NCBI GenBank assembly: GCA_964541225.1
Contig: CAZIPN010000011.1
Location: 1 to 63,438, forward strand
DNA length: 63,438 nt
Source: CAZIPN01 sp964541225
Lineage (GTDB): Bacteria > Actinomycetota > Coriobacteriia > Anaerosomatales > JAAXUF01
Reading direction: 5' to 3'
Program-made: the position numbers and the translations under genes
In this document: positions 42,823 through 52,152 of the stretch, in pieces
Layout of the letters: every line of letters begins with the position of its first letter
Position numbering within the stretch: position 1 is the first letter of the stretch
Notes under the pieces: model-generated
The model's database searches: none
Told to the model about the DNA's origin: nothing
The model's input: the letters and a program-made list of their open reading frames with translations, nothing else

Positions 42823-44592
42823 CTACTTCAACACCTCCTCGAAGATCTCGTCGTCAAGCATTTCGTCGTCGAGCATTTCTGACACCGGCCCTCCGGGGAT
42901 CCCGCCGAGCATCTCGTCAATCGAGGACCCCGGCGCTACCATCGGAAACACGTTCTCCTGCCGAGCAACCCGCACATCGACGATCGCCGGCCCGTCGTGC
43001 TCGAAGGCGGCCGTGAGCGTCTCGTCGAGCTTCTTGGGATCGGAGACGCGCAGCCCAAGCCAACCGTAGGCCTCGGCAAGCTTCACGAAGTCGGGGCAGT
43101 CCTGGGGCAGCTCGCTGGACGAATACCGCTCCTGGTAGAACAGCTCCTGCCACTGCCGAATCATGCCGAGGTACCCGTTGTTCAAGACCACGACCTTGAC
43201 TGGGATCTTGTTGATCGTGCAGGTCGCCATCTCTTGGCTGTTCATCTGAATCGAACCGTCGCCAGCGATGTCAACCACGAGGTGATCCGGCTTGCCAACA
43301 GCTGCACCCATCGCGGCGGGGAGTCCAAAGCCCATCGTCCCGAGCCCGCCGGATGACACCCACGTTCTGGGCTCGGTGATGTGCGTGTACTGACATGCCC
43401 ACATCTGATTCTGGCCGACCTCGGTGCATATCACGCGCGGTTTGTCCGCCGTCAGCTTGTCAATCGCCTGCACGGCGGCTTCCGGAAGAATCACTTCCTC
43501 CGAGGTGTGATAATGCAGCGGGAACTGGAGGCGCCACCCGTCGATCTTGCGCATCCACTCATCGGTCTTGGGCTCGGCACCGGTCTTGCGCAACTCGGCG
43601 ACAAGCGCTGCCAGCACCGGCTTCGCGTCGCCGACGATCGGCACATCGACCACCTTGTTCTTGCCTATCTCGGCGGGATCGATGTCGACGTGAATGACTT
43701 TGGCTTGCGTGGCGAACGCCGAGAGCTTGCCGGTCACGCGATCGTCGAAACGCACGCCGACCGCGATCAGCAGATCGGTCTCCGTGATCGTGTAGTTGGT
43801 GTACTTCGCGCCATGCATTCCTGGCATGCCGATGAACAAGTGGTGGTCTTCAGGAAACGCTCCTTTGCCCATGAGCGTCGTGACCACCGGCAGCTGCATT
43901 AGCTCGGCGAGTTCCTTGAGTTCCTTGGCACCACCCGATGTGAGTACGCCGCCACCGGCGTAGAGCAGCGGCTTCTTGGCGCGCGCGATGGTGCTCGCCG
44001 CCTGCTTGATCTGCTTGGTGTGCCCCTTGTACGTCGGCTTGTATCCGGGCAGGTTGATCTGCTCGGGCCAGACGAAGTCGAGTTCCTGCTTGCTCACGTC
44101 GGCCGGTACGTCGATGAGCACGGGACCGGGGCGCCCGGTTGAGGCGATGCGAAACGCCTCCCGGATGGTCTGCGGTATGTCGGCGGCGCTCTTGATCAGG
44201 TAGCTGTGCTTGGTCACCGGCAGCGTGATTCCGGTGATGTCGGACTCCTGGAAGAAGTCCGTGCCGATGACCGTGGTGGCAACTTGCCCGGTCAACACCA
44301 CGATCGGTATCGAGTCCATGTAGGCGTTGGCGATGCCGGTTACGGTGTTCGTCGCCCCCGGGCCGCTCGTCACCAGCGCGACTCCGGTCTTGCCTGTGAC
44401 GCGAGCGTAGCCGTCAGCAGCGTGCACGGCCCCTTGTTCGTGACGCGGCAGAATCGTCCGAACCTTCTCGGAGTCATACAGCGCGTCGAAGATGGGCAGC
44501 ACGACCCCGCCTGGGTAGCCGAACATCACGTCGACACCCTCCATCTCCAGGCTTCTTACCAGCGCCTGCGCGCCGGTTATTCGTTCGCTCAT
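42823..44592 (-). CDS. ilvB: Acetolactate synthase large (catalytic) subunit
   Basis: 589 aa ThDP/FAD enzyme. MFGYPGGVVLPIFDAL with the activating Glu region, VTSGPGATNTVTGIANAYMD, FQESDITGIT and the ThDP-binding VVDIAGDGSIQMNSQE ... LNNGYLGMIRQWQ are all present. The C-terminus has a short acidic repeat, MLDDEMLDDEIFEE. Its ATG overlaps the ilvD stop. First common step to valine, leucine and isoleucine. Confidence 0.97.
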   Translation of the reverse strand: MSERITGAQALVRSLEMEGVDVMFGYPGGVVLPIFDALYDSEKVRTILPRHEQGAVHAADGYARVTGKTGVALVTSGPGATNTVTGIANAYMDSIPIVVLTGQVATTVIGTDFFQESDITGITLPVTKHSYLIKSAADIPQTIREAFRIASTGRPGPVLIDVPADVSKQELDFVWPEQINLPGYKPTYKGHTKQIKQAASTIARAKKPLLYAGGGVLTSGGAKELKELAELMQLPVVTTLMGKGAFPEDHHLFIGMPGMHGAKYTNYTITETDLLIAVGVRFDDRVTGKLSAFATQAKVIHVDIDPAEIGKNKVVDVPIVGDAKPVLAALVAELRKTGAEPKTDEWMRKIDGWRLQFPLHYHTSEEVILPEAAVQAIDKLTADKPRVICTEVGQNQMWACQYTHITEPRTWVSSGGLGTMGFGLPAAMGAAVGKPDHLVVDIAGDGSIQMNSQEMATCTINKIPVKVVVLNNGYLGMIRQWQELFYQERYSSSELPQDCPDFVKLAEAYGWLGLRVSDPKKLDETLTAAFEHDGPAIVDVRVARQENVFPMVAPGSSIDEMLGGIPGGPVSEMLDDEMLDDEIFEEVLK

Positions 44593-46256
44593 GAAAGCAC
44601 CGCCCCCTTGTCCGCACTCGAAACCAGCTTTGCGTACCGCTCAAGGACGCCAGACGTCGCACGCGGAGCAGGCGGTGTAAGCCCCGCGCGCCGACGCTCC
44701 AGTTCGCTTTCGGTGACGTTGAGTGTCAGCGTCGCCGCGTCGATATCGACGGTGATCGAGTCGCCCTCGGCGATGAGCGCTATCGGACCGCCCGCCGCAG
44801 CCTCTGGCGAGACGTGCCCCACTGCCGGACCCTTGGTCGCGCCGGAGAAGCGCCCGTCGGTGATGAGCGCGACACTCGAGGAAAGTCCCATACCACTGAT
44901 CGCCGAGGTTGGCGTGAGCATCTCCCGCATACCCGGGCCGCCCTTCGGCCCTTCGTAGCGGATGACGACGACATCACCGGCCACAATCCCGCCGCCGAGA
45001 ATCGCCGCGACCGTACTCTCCTCGGAGTCGAAGACGCGGGCGGGCCCCGTGTGCTGCCGCATCTCCTTGGGCACTGCGGACTGTTTGACGACAGCGCCAT
45101 CGGGCGCGATGTTTCCGCGCAAGACACGCAGCCCGCCCTCAGGATAGAAGGGGTCGGCAGTGCCGCGCACGACCGTACCGTCGGCGGGACGCGCAGCGGC
45201 CGCGATCTCGCCTGCGGTCTGGCCGCTCACGGTCATCGCATCCCGCGCGAGAAGCCCGATGCTGTCCAGCTCGTGCATGATCGTCGGAATGCCGCCGACG
45301 GCGTAGAGGTCCTCCATGTGCCGCTCACTCGCGGGGCTGATGCGCACCAAGTTCGGCGTCTTTGCCGAGACACCCGCCCAGTCATCGAGCGTGATGTCGG
45401 CATCGGCCTCATGCGCGATGGCCGTCAGATGCAGCACGGTGTTCGAGCTGCCACCAAACGCCATGTCGAGCGTCATGGCGTTCTTGATCGCGTCGGCGGT
45501 CATGATCTGCCGAGCAGTCACGCCTTCTTCGAGCAGACGCATCACGCGCATGCCCGCGTGCTTGGCCAGCCGAATGCGCTCCGAGTACACGGCCGGAATC
45601 GTGCCGTTGCCCGGCAGGCCCATGCCGATGGCCTCGGTCAGGCAGTTCATCGAGTTGGCAGTGAACAGACCGGCGCAGCTTCCGCAGGTCGGGCATGCGT
45701 TCTCCTCGAGTTCGAGCAGGTCCTCGTCGCTCATGGCGCCAGCCGTGACCTTGCCGACCGCGGTGAACACCGTGTCCAGATCGACCGCCTCGCCCGCAGG
45801 CCCGCGACCGGCCAGCATCGGACCACCGCTGACGACGACTGTCGGCAAGTCCATGCGCGCGGCAGCCATCAGCATGCCCGGAATGATCTTGTCGCAGTTT
45901 GGGATCATGACGACCGCGTCAAACGCGTGCGCGGAGACCGCGATCTCAACTGAGTCGGCGATGACCTCACGACTAGCAAGCGAGAAGCGCATGCCTCCGT
46001 GGTTCATCGCGATGCCGTCGCACACACCGATGGTCGAGATCTCGAGCGGCGTTCCGCCGGCGATGCGGATGCCTGTCTTCACGGCCTCGCTGATCTTGTC
46101 CAGCATCAGGTGGCCGGGGATGATCTCGTTCGCCGAGTTGATGACCGCGACAATCGGCCGGGAAATTTCCTCGTCAATGAGGCCGTCAGCCTTGAGCAGG
46201 CTGCGGTGCGGAGCCTTGGACAGCCCACTCTTCATGCGGTCGCTATTCAGCTGCAT
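44589..46256 (-). CDS. ilvD: Dihydroxy-acid dehydratase
   Basis: 555 aa. Fe-S ligand motifs NCDKIIPGMLMAA and ACPTCGSCAGLFTANSMNCL are intact; ALITDGRFSGATKGPAVGHVSPEA is the C-terminal family signature. ATG 46256 is preceded by GGAAGGGCGG; the GTG 15 bases upstream is part of that RBS region. First gene after the second T-box. Confidence 0.96.
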   Translation of the reverse strand: MQLNSDRMKSGLSKAPHRSLLKADGLIDEEISRPIVAVINSANEIIPGHLMLDKISEAVKTGIRIAGGTPLEISTIGVCDGIAMNHGGMRFSLASREVIADSVEIAVSAHAFDAVVMIPNCDKIIPGMLMAAARMDLPTVVVSGGPMLAGRGPAGEAVDLDTVFTAVGKVTAGAMSDEDLLELEENACPTCGSCAGLFTANSMNCLTEAIGMGLPGNGTIPAVYSERIRLAKHAGMRVMRLLEEGVTARQIMTADAIKNAMTLDMAFGGSSNTVLHLTAIAHEADADITLDDWAGVSAKTPNLVRISPASERHMEDLYAVGGIPTIMHELDSIGLLARDAMTVSGQTAGEIAAAARPADGTVVRGTADPFYPEGGLRVLRGNIAPDGAVVKQSAVPKEMRQHTGPARVFDSEESTVAAILGGGIVAGDVVVIRYEGPKGGPGMREMLTPTSAISGMGLSSSVALITDGRFSGATKGPAVGHVSPEAAAGGPIALIAEGDSITVDIDAATLTLNVTESELERRRAGLTPPAPRATSGVLERYAKLVSSADKGAVLS

Positions 46257-46374
46257 CGTCCGCCCTTCCACTCACGGGACGGAGGCGCCTCATATACACG
46301 GCCGCACGAGATGCGCGAGTGCCGCCGAGACGACTCTCGGCGAGCAACACATGAAGCGGGACACGAAAGCAAAG

Positions 46375-46709
46375 AACCGCGGTAGCGCGTGCGGTCGCCC
46401 CGTGCCGGGACGAAAGCAGCTGCTTCCGCGGTACCACCCCGCTTGGCGCCCGGGACTCTCGGCGATTCAACACGCGAATCGCGAAGCGGGCGCCCACTCG
46501 TACGGCAGGTAACGGATGCCACCGACCCGGCCTACTTGTCCCTTTGGCCACGCGAAGGTCGTTCGCGTTTGGCCTCTAGCCGTTTGACCGGATGGCTCAG
46601 GGGCGAGATTCGAAGCGTCCTGCGCCGGGCTTTCACCATGACCCGACTCTCTGAAGCGAGGATTGGCCTCTACTGTCCCCGTCATCGCCAAGTTGCACTG
46701 TTCGGTTGA
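46375..46709 (-). promoter_or_regulatory. Branched-chain T-box leader upstream of ilvD
   Basis: The minus strand carries the T-box GGGGTGGTACCGCGG at 46426-46440 and Stem I blocks AGAGAGTCGGG and GGTGAAAGCCCGG, matching the trp leader. Aligning the specifier region with it (GAAT-CTC-GCCCCTGAG against GAA-TGG-GCCCCCGAG) puts codon CTC, Leu, at 46605-46607; ATC, Ile, at 46607-46609 is the alternative. A terminator is less obvious: a small stem ACCGC/GCGGT (about 46378-46397) followed by TTCTTTGCTTT. The rest of the 596-base gap, down to ilvD and up to 46853, shows nothing else. Confidence 0.87.
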
Positions 46710-46715
46710 ACTCGG

Positions 46716-46745
46716 ATACTAACGCATGGCGCGGGCACAAGACAA
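46716..46745 (-). promoter_or_regulatory. Putative ilv operon promoter
   Basis: Minus-strand -35-like TTGTCT (46740-46745) and -10-like TAGTAT (46716-46721), 18 bases apart, immediately upstream of the T-box leader. Confidence 0.45.
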
Positions 46746-46853
46746 CCGCAGGTAGAAGGCGCAACGCATAAGCAACACCTACCGCTCTTGATCGCGACCA
46801 ACCAGCAGCGAGGTCTGATCCCCCGGAGACTTCGCGCCCGCGCACCGCGCGCC

Positions 46854-48047
46854 CTACAGTCTCACCCCAGTGACGAGCACCTTCTTGTGCGTCCCGTCAG
46901 CGTCCACGCGCGTCAGTGCCGGCGTCTCTTTCTGAATTGCGTTGCCCTCGACGTAGAGCAGCCCCGAACCGTTCAGGAGCCATTGCACGGGGTACGCGTC
47001 ACGCCGAGTTGACAGGAGTGTGATCTTCTTGCCAGCTACGTCCGCCACATACATCGCCGAGTACCCGTCGTCGCCAACCATCGCGAAGAGTATCTTCGCG
47101 CCATCTGGGCTGGGAAACAGCTGGCCAGGGACCACATTCGTTCCTGTCGGCAATGAAGCGACCACCGAACTCTTCGTCATAGCCGCGTTCGCCGAGCCGA
47201 GCCACCCGGCCGTGATGCCCATCGAATCCTTGACGAAGTACAGGACGCCGGTGGAAGACCACGCGTAGTGGAGCGCTCCCTGGGCGCTCGGCACCGTGTA
47301 CGTCTTGCGCGCGGAGATATCGACGACATGCAACGGGTCAGAGGCGTTCGCAGCGATGTGTCCGGTGTAGGCGATTCGCTTCCCGTCCGCGGAGATCTCA
47401 GGCTGCGCGCCACTGCCCACCAGAAGCGCATCATGCGATCCGTTGCGATCGACGCGCCGTATGGAGTACCCCACGTCCGGGCTGCCAGCCGTGTAGGCAA
47501 GCCACGAAGAATCAGGCGCCCACGTGGGCAAATCGACGGCCAGAGGCAGCTGTGCCTGCGCCGCCGTCGCAACATCGATCAGAACGCAGTGATCGGTCGC
47601 CGGGTTCGGCCCGCCTGCGAGCGCGAGGGTCCGGCCGTCAGGAGACAGCGCAAACGCTCCGGCGTGTGAATTTGCGATCGCCTTGGCGCCGGTTCCATCT
47701 TCCTTGGCGACCCAAATGCGATCGTCCTTGCGGTAGGCAACCAGCGCGGCTCGCACGATCTGTTTTGGCTGCGTGCCCGAGTTGGCTCCCGTCGTAGAAC
47801 TCGCAGTTCCCGACGTCGCGGTCGATCCCGAGGTGCCGCTCGCAAGCACACTGGCCGACGTCGCCAGTGACGACGCGTCCGCCGAGGTCTCCTCGGCAGG
47901 AGTGTATGCGGGCGGCTTGTTGCCGGGGGTCCGCGTGGCAAGAACCGCGAAGGCCCCGACAGCAACGAGAATCACGACGATCGACAGCACGCCGACAATG
48001 AGGAATACCCGCCGGTGGGCGGCGTCATCAGGGATCGGTTGGTTCAT
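46854..48047 (-). CDS. Membrane-anchored beta-propeller (TolB/PD40-like) protein
   Basis: 397 aa. MNQPIPDDAAHRRV, one membrane helix (about 14-37), a Ser/Thr/Ala linker, then repeated propeller blades with SPDGRTLALAGG, TWAPDSSWLAYTAGS, SADGKRIAYTGH and PSPDGAKILFAMVG, the PD40 pattern. Probably extracellular and a ligand- or protein-binding scaffold; the partner is unknown. The start was taken just before the helix; the RBS is weak. Downstream, in the leftward sense, lies the ilv T-box. Confidence 0.75.
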   Translation of the reverse strand: MNQPIPDDAAHRRVFLIVGVLSIVVILVAVGAFAVLATRTPGNKPPAYTPAEETSADASSLATSASVLASGTSGSTATSGTASSTTGANSGTQPKQIVRAALVAYRKDDRIWVAKEDGTGAKAIANSHAGAFALSPDGRTLALAGGPNPATDHCVLIDVATAAQAQLPLAVDLPTWAPDSSWLAYTAGSPDVGYSIRRVDRNGSHDALLVGSGAQPEISADGKRIAYTGHIAANASDPLHVVDISARKTYTVPSAQGALHYAWSSTGVLYFVKDSMGITAGWLGSANAAMTKSSVVASLPTGTNVVPGQLFPSPDGAKILFAMVGDDGYSAMYVADVAGKKITLLSTRRDAYPVQWLLNGSGLLYVEGNAIQKETPALTRVDADGTHKKVLVTGVRL

Positions 48048-48069
48048 GCCATGATGCCCCCGCCCGCGC

Positions 48070-49158
48070 CTAGAACGTCGCGATGATAGCGTCCGCGTAC
48101 GCCTGCGTCCCCACACTTCCCTCAGTGCTGCCGGTGTTGGTGCGTTTGATGTCGTATGTCACGTTGACGCCCTCGCCCAGAACGCTGCGCACGCCAGCCA
48201 AGATCTTGTCGGCAGCATCCTTCTCGCCCAGATGCCGCAGCATCAGGACTGCCGAGAGGATCTCGGCGGTTGGGTTCGCCATGTCCTTGCCCGTGTATTT
48301 TGGCGCCGAGCCATGCACCGGCTCGAAAACCGCCGCGTTCTCGCCGATGTTGGCTCCAGGTGCAATGCCGAGCCCGCCGATGAGCCCGGCGGCGAGGTCG
48401 CTCACGATGTCACCGTAGAGGTTCGGAAGTACAACAACGTCGAACTGCTCGGGATAGAGCACGAACCCCATGCAGGTCATGTCGACGATGCGGTCCTCGA
48501 ACTCGACGCGGCCTTCGTACTCGGCAGCCACCCTACGCGCGACATCGAGGTACAGGCCGTCGGAGTACTTCAGGATGTTGGCCTTGTGTACGGCGGTAAC
48601 CTTCTTGCGGTCGTTGGCGAGCGCATACTCGAACGCCCAACGCACGATACGCTCCGAGCCCGTGATCGAGATTGGCTTGAGCGAGATGCCTGAGTCGCGA
48701 CGGATCGTCCCAGCGCCGTGTGCCTCGACGAAATCGATGAGTTCGAGCGTCTCTGGCTTGCCTTCTTCGAACTCGACCCCGGCGTACAGGTCTTCGGTGT
48801 TCTCGCGGACGATGACGATGTCGACGTCGTCATAGCGAGCGCCCGTTCCGGGAATCGAGACTGCTGGCCGCAGGTTGGTGTACAGATCGAGCGCTTTGCG
48901 CAGCGCGACGTTGACGCTGCGAAATCCTGTCCCGACGGGAGTGGTGACTGGCCCTTTGATCGCGACCCTGTTCTTGCGAACGGACTCAATCACATGCTCG
49001 GGAAGCGGCGTTCCGTACTCAGCCATGACGTGCTCGCCCGCGTCGGCAATCTCCCAGTTGATGTCAACTCCGGTTGCTTCGACCACGCGCCGCATCGCGG
49101 TCGTGATCTCGGGGCCGATCCCGTCGCCGGGAATGAGGGTCACGGTGTGCTTCGCCAT
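48070..49158 (-). CDS. NAD-type isocitrate dehydrogenase (isocitrate/isopropylmalate dehydrogenase family)
   Basis: 362 aa. VTLIPGDGIGPEITTAMRRVVEATG, LDLYTNLRPAVSIPG, VIVRENTEDLYAGVEFEEG, AVHKANILKYSDGLYL, PNLYGDIVSDLAAGLIGGLG and EPVHGSAPKYTGKDMANPTAEI fit NAD-dependent isocitrate dehydrogenases better than LeuB, which is already present at 33320. The homoisocitrate or tartrate types remain possible. It would supply 2-oxoglutarate, the amino donor precursor for the nearby aminotransferases. Confidence 0.88.
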   Translation of the reverse strand: MAKHTVTLIPGDGIGPEITTAMRRVVEATGVDINWEIADAGEHVMAEYGTPLPEHVIESVRKNRVAIKGPVTTPVGTGFRSVNVALRKALDLYTNLRPAVSIPGTGARYDDVDIVIVRENTEDLYAGVEFEEGKPETLELIDFVEAHGAGTIRRDSGISLKPISITGSERIVRWAFEYALANDRKKVTAVHKANILKYSDGLYLDVARRVAAEYEGRVEFEDRIVDMTCMGFVLYPEQFDVVVLPNLYGDIVSDLAAGLIGGLGIAPGANIGENAAVFEPVHGSAPKYTGKDMANPTAEILSAVLMLRHLGEKDAADKILAGVRSVLGEGVNVTYDIKRTNTGSTEGSVGTQAYADAIIATF

Positions 49159-49260
49159 GCAGTGTTCCTCCAGTTGTGTGTCAAGCGAGGTTTCGTGGTT
49201 CGTGCGGTGTCACGACGCAGATCGCGCATTCGAACTGTGCCCGATCCTGCCTCGAGCCGT

Positions 49261-49908
49261 CTAGGACTTCTTCCTGCCGCGTTTCTTCGGCAGGCAGGCG
49301 ACGATGCGCGCTGCTCGGCGCTTGAGGAGGCCTTTTGCATTCTCGGCGTCAAAAGCCATGCGATCCGCCGCCGCGATCCGCACCTCGTCAGACGCGCCCG
49401 CCGATACCATGCGATAGACGCTCGACAACATTGCGGGAAACTCGGGATCGCCATGATAGCAGCGGATTGCCTCGTCGATGAGCGGCCACACGCGCTCCGA
49501 GCGATACGCCGTCGTGGCGCCGTAAGCACATAGCATCCTGAACGCCGCCAGGCGGACCACACCGGACTCTTCGTCATGCAGTGCCGTCTCAGCACCAGCA
49601 AGCGCCTTGTCAACAAGTCGCGCATCCACGCCAACGAGCTCTTCGAAGGCGCCGAGAACCTCCCAACGCGTTTGGGACTCGGGGCGATGCAGCGCATCAG
49701 CAAGCTGCGCCGAATACGCCTTGAGCTGCGCCGGATCGTGGGACGCAACCTCGTGCACTACCGATGCCGCTACCTGCCGAGATCTCCGGTCATCACCAGC
49801 CAACGCGTCAACCACGGCGCCGAGCAACTTGCCGTCCTTGCGAGCTTTCTCGGCAACCTCGTGCTTGTCGGCGTCAGGAGAAAAGCCGGACGCGGTGTTC
49901 TCTGCCAT
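49261..49908 (-). CDS. HEAT-like repeat protein
   Basis: 215 aa, all-helical with HEAT-type repeats (about 20-190), e.g. DDRRSRQVAASVVHEVA, SQTRWEVLGAFEELVG and EESGVVRLAAFRMLCAYG. Lys/Arg-rich C-terminus (PKKRGRKKS) suggests nucleic-acid contact. No catalytic motif seen. Function unknown. Confidence 0.7.
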   Translation of the reverse strand: MAENTASGFSPDADKHEVAEKARKDGKLLGAVVDALAGDDRRSRQVAASVVHEVASHDPAQLKAYSAQLADALHRPESQTRWEVLGAFEELVGVDARLVDKALAGAETALHDEESGVVRLAAFRMLCAYGATTAYRSERVWPLIDEAIRCYHGDPEFPAMLSSVYRMVSAGASDEVRIAAADRMAFDAENAKGLLKRRAARIVACLPKKRGRKKS

Positions 49909-49986
49909 GATTGAGCTCCGGAGGTCGGATTCGGCACCAGAAGGTGTTCCCGCTCGAGCGCCAGGAGGCGGGGCGAACGCCGCGAG

Positions 49987-49992
49987 ATTATA
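49987..49992 (-). promoter_or_regulatory. -10 box TATAAT upstream of the HEAT-repeat gene
   Basis: Perfect TATAAT on the minus strand 79 bases before the start codon; no good -35 at 16-19 bases. The 277-base gap 49909-50185 shows nothing else clear. Confidence 0.4.
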
Positions 49993-50185
49993 GCAGAGGC
50001 CGCACCGAGCCGGAATGGCTCGCAGGGGCTATCACACCATCCGTCCGCGAATTCCACACTGGCACAAACCTCTTTGGCCCATCTTCCCGCGAGTATTGCT
50101 CGCTACAGTCGATCGCAGCGCGGCGGAGCGAACGTCCAGGTCATGCCCCTAGTTGCGCGCCCAGCGACAGCACCGTGGCCGCGGA

Positions 50186-50770
50186 CTACTTGATCGACAG
50201 CAGTGTCACGCGGAACTTGACCGTCGCCTCGGGGGGAACGTCACCCTTGCCTACCTCGCCGTACGCAAACGTTGCTGGGATGATCAGCTCGCGGACGCCT
50301 CCGACCTTCATGCCTACGACGCCGTTGTCCAACCCCAGGATCACCTGGTTGGTTCCGATCGTGAACTTCATCGGATGGCCGTCGTCGCTCGACGAACCGA
50401 ACTTCTTGCCACCATCATAGAGCCAGCCAGTGTAGTCGAGTGTCACGGTCCTGCCTGGATCAGCGAGCATGCTGCCCTTGCCGATCTTGATGTCCTTGAT
50501 CTTCAGCTGAGTTGGATCGCTATTAGCGCTTGAAGAGGCTGCCGTAGCGGCGGTCGGAGTCGGGTCTGTGCTGCCATACCCACTTCCCATCGTAGCCGCC
50601 AGGCTCGCTCGTGAATTCAAGGCCGTTGCTGACGGATCGGCGGAATAGCCCGAACACGCACTTGCGACGAGGGCCACTGCGCCCAACACCGCGAACAAGA
50701 TGATGATACGAAGTGCTCGGCTCCCGACGGGTGAGGTGCGTCGGTCCGACTGAGACGATCGGCTAGTCAC
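50186..50770 (-). CDS. FKBP-type peptidyl-prolyl isomerase, lipoprotein
   Basis: 194 aa, GTG start behind AGGAGGAG. A hydrophobic stretch (about 20-38) ends at VASAC, a lipobox-like cysteine. After a Ser/Ala linker the FKBP domain (about 90-194) shows VTLDYTGWLYDGGKKF, VILGLDNGVVGMKVGGVRELIIPATFAYGE and VPPEATVKFRVTLLSI. Likely assists folding of exported proteins outside the membrane. Confidence 0.9.
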   Translation of the reverse strand: MTSRSSQSDRRTSPVGSRALRIIILFAVLGAVALVASACSGYSADPSATALNSRASLAATMGSGYGSTDPTPTAATAASSSANSDPTQLKIKDIKIGKGSMLADPGRTVTLDYTGWLYDGGKKFGSSSDDGHPMKFTIGTNQVILGLDNGVVGMKVGGVRELIIPATFAYGEVGKGDVPPEATVKFRVTLLSIK

Positions 50771-50855
50771 CTGGCTCCTCCTGTATTGAATGGTCGCTCA
50801 CTTTGCAAACGTCACGCGCAGCACGCGCGGACGCACTATCCTAGCACCATGGGGG

Positions 50856-51440
50856 CTAGCAGCGTGTCCCAACGAACACATACGACGGCCCGTCTTGCGC
50901 CTGCAGCGTGCCATCGATCCCAACTTCAGCAAACATGCTGACCAGGTCGGTTGGGGCGACAAACGCGCCCGGCTCACCCAACACACGCTCAAAGACGGAA
51001 GTCATCTTGACACCCACCAAACGTGGATCAGCCTCAGCAACAAGTACGCCACCCCCGCGCTTGAGCACGCGCGCCACCTCAGCCACTGCTTTCCGCTGGT
51101 GACTGAAGTGGTGGAGCGCATCCACCACTATCACAGCATCAAACGAGCTGTCGGCGAAGGGAATGCTGGCCGCGTCACCAACTGTCGTACTGACGCGGGG
51201 GAGATCCTCGGCATAGCGAAGCATCTCAGGACTTGAGTCAAGCACAGTCACCGTGCAACGAAGTGATATCGCGAGGAGACCTCCCAAGTGCCCCGTTCCC
51301 CCACCCAGGTCCAGCACACGGCCTTCTCGCGCAACATAAGGCTCGAGTCTCTTCGTGATCGCCGAGACATCCTCGTGACTCCACCGCCTAGACGACTGAT
51401 CGAATAGCGGTGCAGCCCACCTGAAGATCGCCCCCGACAT
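50856..51440 (-). CDS. Class I SAM-dependent methyltransferase (UbiE/Methyltransf_11 type)
   Basis: 194 aa. GRVLDLGGGTGHLGGLLA is the SAM-binding motif I, followed by VTVLDSSPEML, DAASIPFADSSFDAVIVVDALHH and LKRGGGVLVAEADPR. ATG 51440 is chosen because GGAGGGG lies six bases upstream. Substrate unknown. A TACACT box at 51539-51544 on the minus strand may be its -10. Confidence 0.88.
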   Translation of the reverse strand: MSGAIFRWAAPLFDQSSRRWSHEDVSAITKRLEPYVAREGRVLDLGGGTGHLGGLLAISLRCTVTVLDSSPEMLRYAEDLPRVSTTVGDAASIPFADSSFDAVIVVDALHHFSHQRKAVAEVARVLKRGGGVLVAEADPRLVGVKMTSVFERVLGEPGAFVAPTDLVSMFAEVGIDGTLQAQDGPSYVFVGTRC

Positions 51441-51702
51441 CTTCTTCCCCTCCAGCATTGACCAGGCCCGTTTTGCGAGACTCCCCCGAGTGCACCATCC
51501 CGCGTCTGATAGCAGCAACAACGGTGTTTCTAACTAGGAGTGTAGCTGACGCGGAACAAATTCACCCAAACCGTTGGTCTACTCCCGGACTCCGCGCGAC
51601 CCTTCTGATAGCGAACTGGGCAGAACCACTCGAGAATCCCACAACGGGAGTAGAGCCAGCGATCCCGCAGTGGAGTACGATCTCACACGGGAGGGGTGTC
51701 TG

Positions 51703-52113
51703 ATGAAGCGATGGGTGTCATGGAGTGTCTTCACGTGCTCGGGCGTTCTTGTCTTGGCAACACTGCTGCTGCTTCAAGGGTGCGCTGGCGCATCCTCGGT
51801 CACGCTCGGAGAAGGGGACTCCGGGCACACGATCAAGGTCAACACCGACCAACACATTGTCGTGCAACTTCCCTCAAACCCCACGACCGGATACGAGTGG
51901 TCGGTCACCGCTCTTGGCGGGCTTGAGCAAGTTGGCAAGGCGACATACAAAGCAACGGAAGCCTCCGGAGTGGTTGGATCTGGCGGAACGCAGAGCTTCA
52001 CCTTCACGGGGCACAAACGCGGATCTGGGGAGCTCACACTCGAGTACCGGCGCCCATGGGAAAAGGGCACCCCAGCGGCCCGAACCTGGACTGCCACAGT
52101 CTCCGTCGAGTAG
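51703..52113 (+). CDS. Chagasin-family (I42) cysteine protease inhibitor, lipoprotein
   Basis: 136 aa. Signal peptide with lipobox LLLQGC (Cys about 26). The mature domain shows the three inhibitor loops of the I42 family: NPTTGYEW, a Gly-rich GVVGSGGTQSF and RPWEKGTPAARTW. It would sit on the outer membrane face and block papain-like peptidases. RBS GGGAGGGG precedes ATG 51703. A rightward gene divergent from the methyltransferase; the 262-base gap shows only the promoter noted there. Confidence 0.88.
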   Translation: MKRWVSWSVFTCSGVLVLATLLLLQGCAGASSVTLGEGDSGHTIKVNTDQHIVVQLPSNPTTGYEWSVTALGGLEQVGKATYKATEASGVVGSGGTQSFTFTGHKRGSGELTLEYRRPWEKGTPAARTWTATVSVE

Positions 52114-52152
52114 GTCTGCGATCGACAAGGTTGGGCCCCGGGGCTCGACCCT

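Noticed and set aside
48070..49158. Second leuB
   Set aside because: Motifs and context fit NAD-isocitrate dehydrogenase better, and leuB is already present at 33320.
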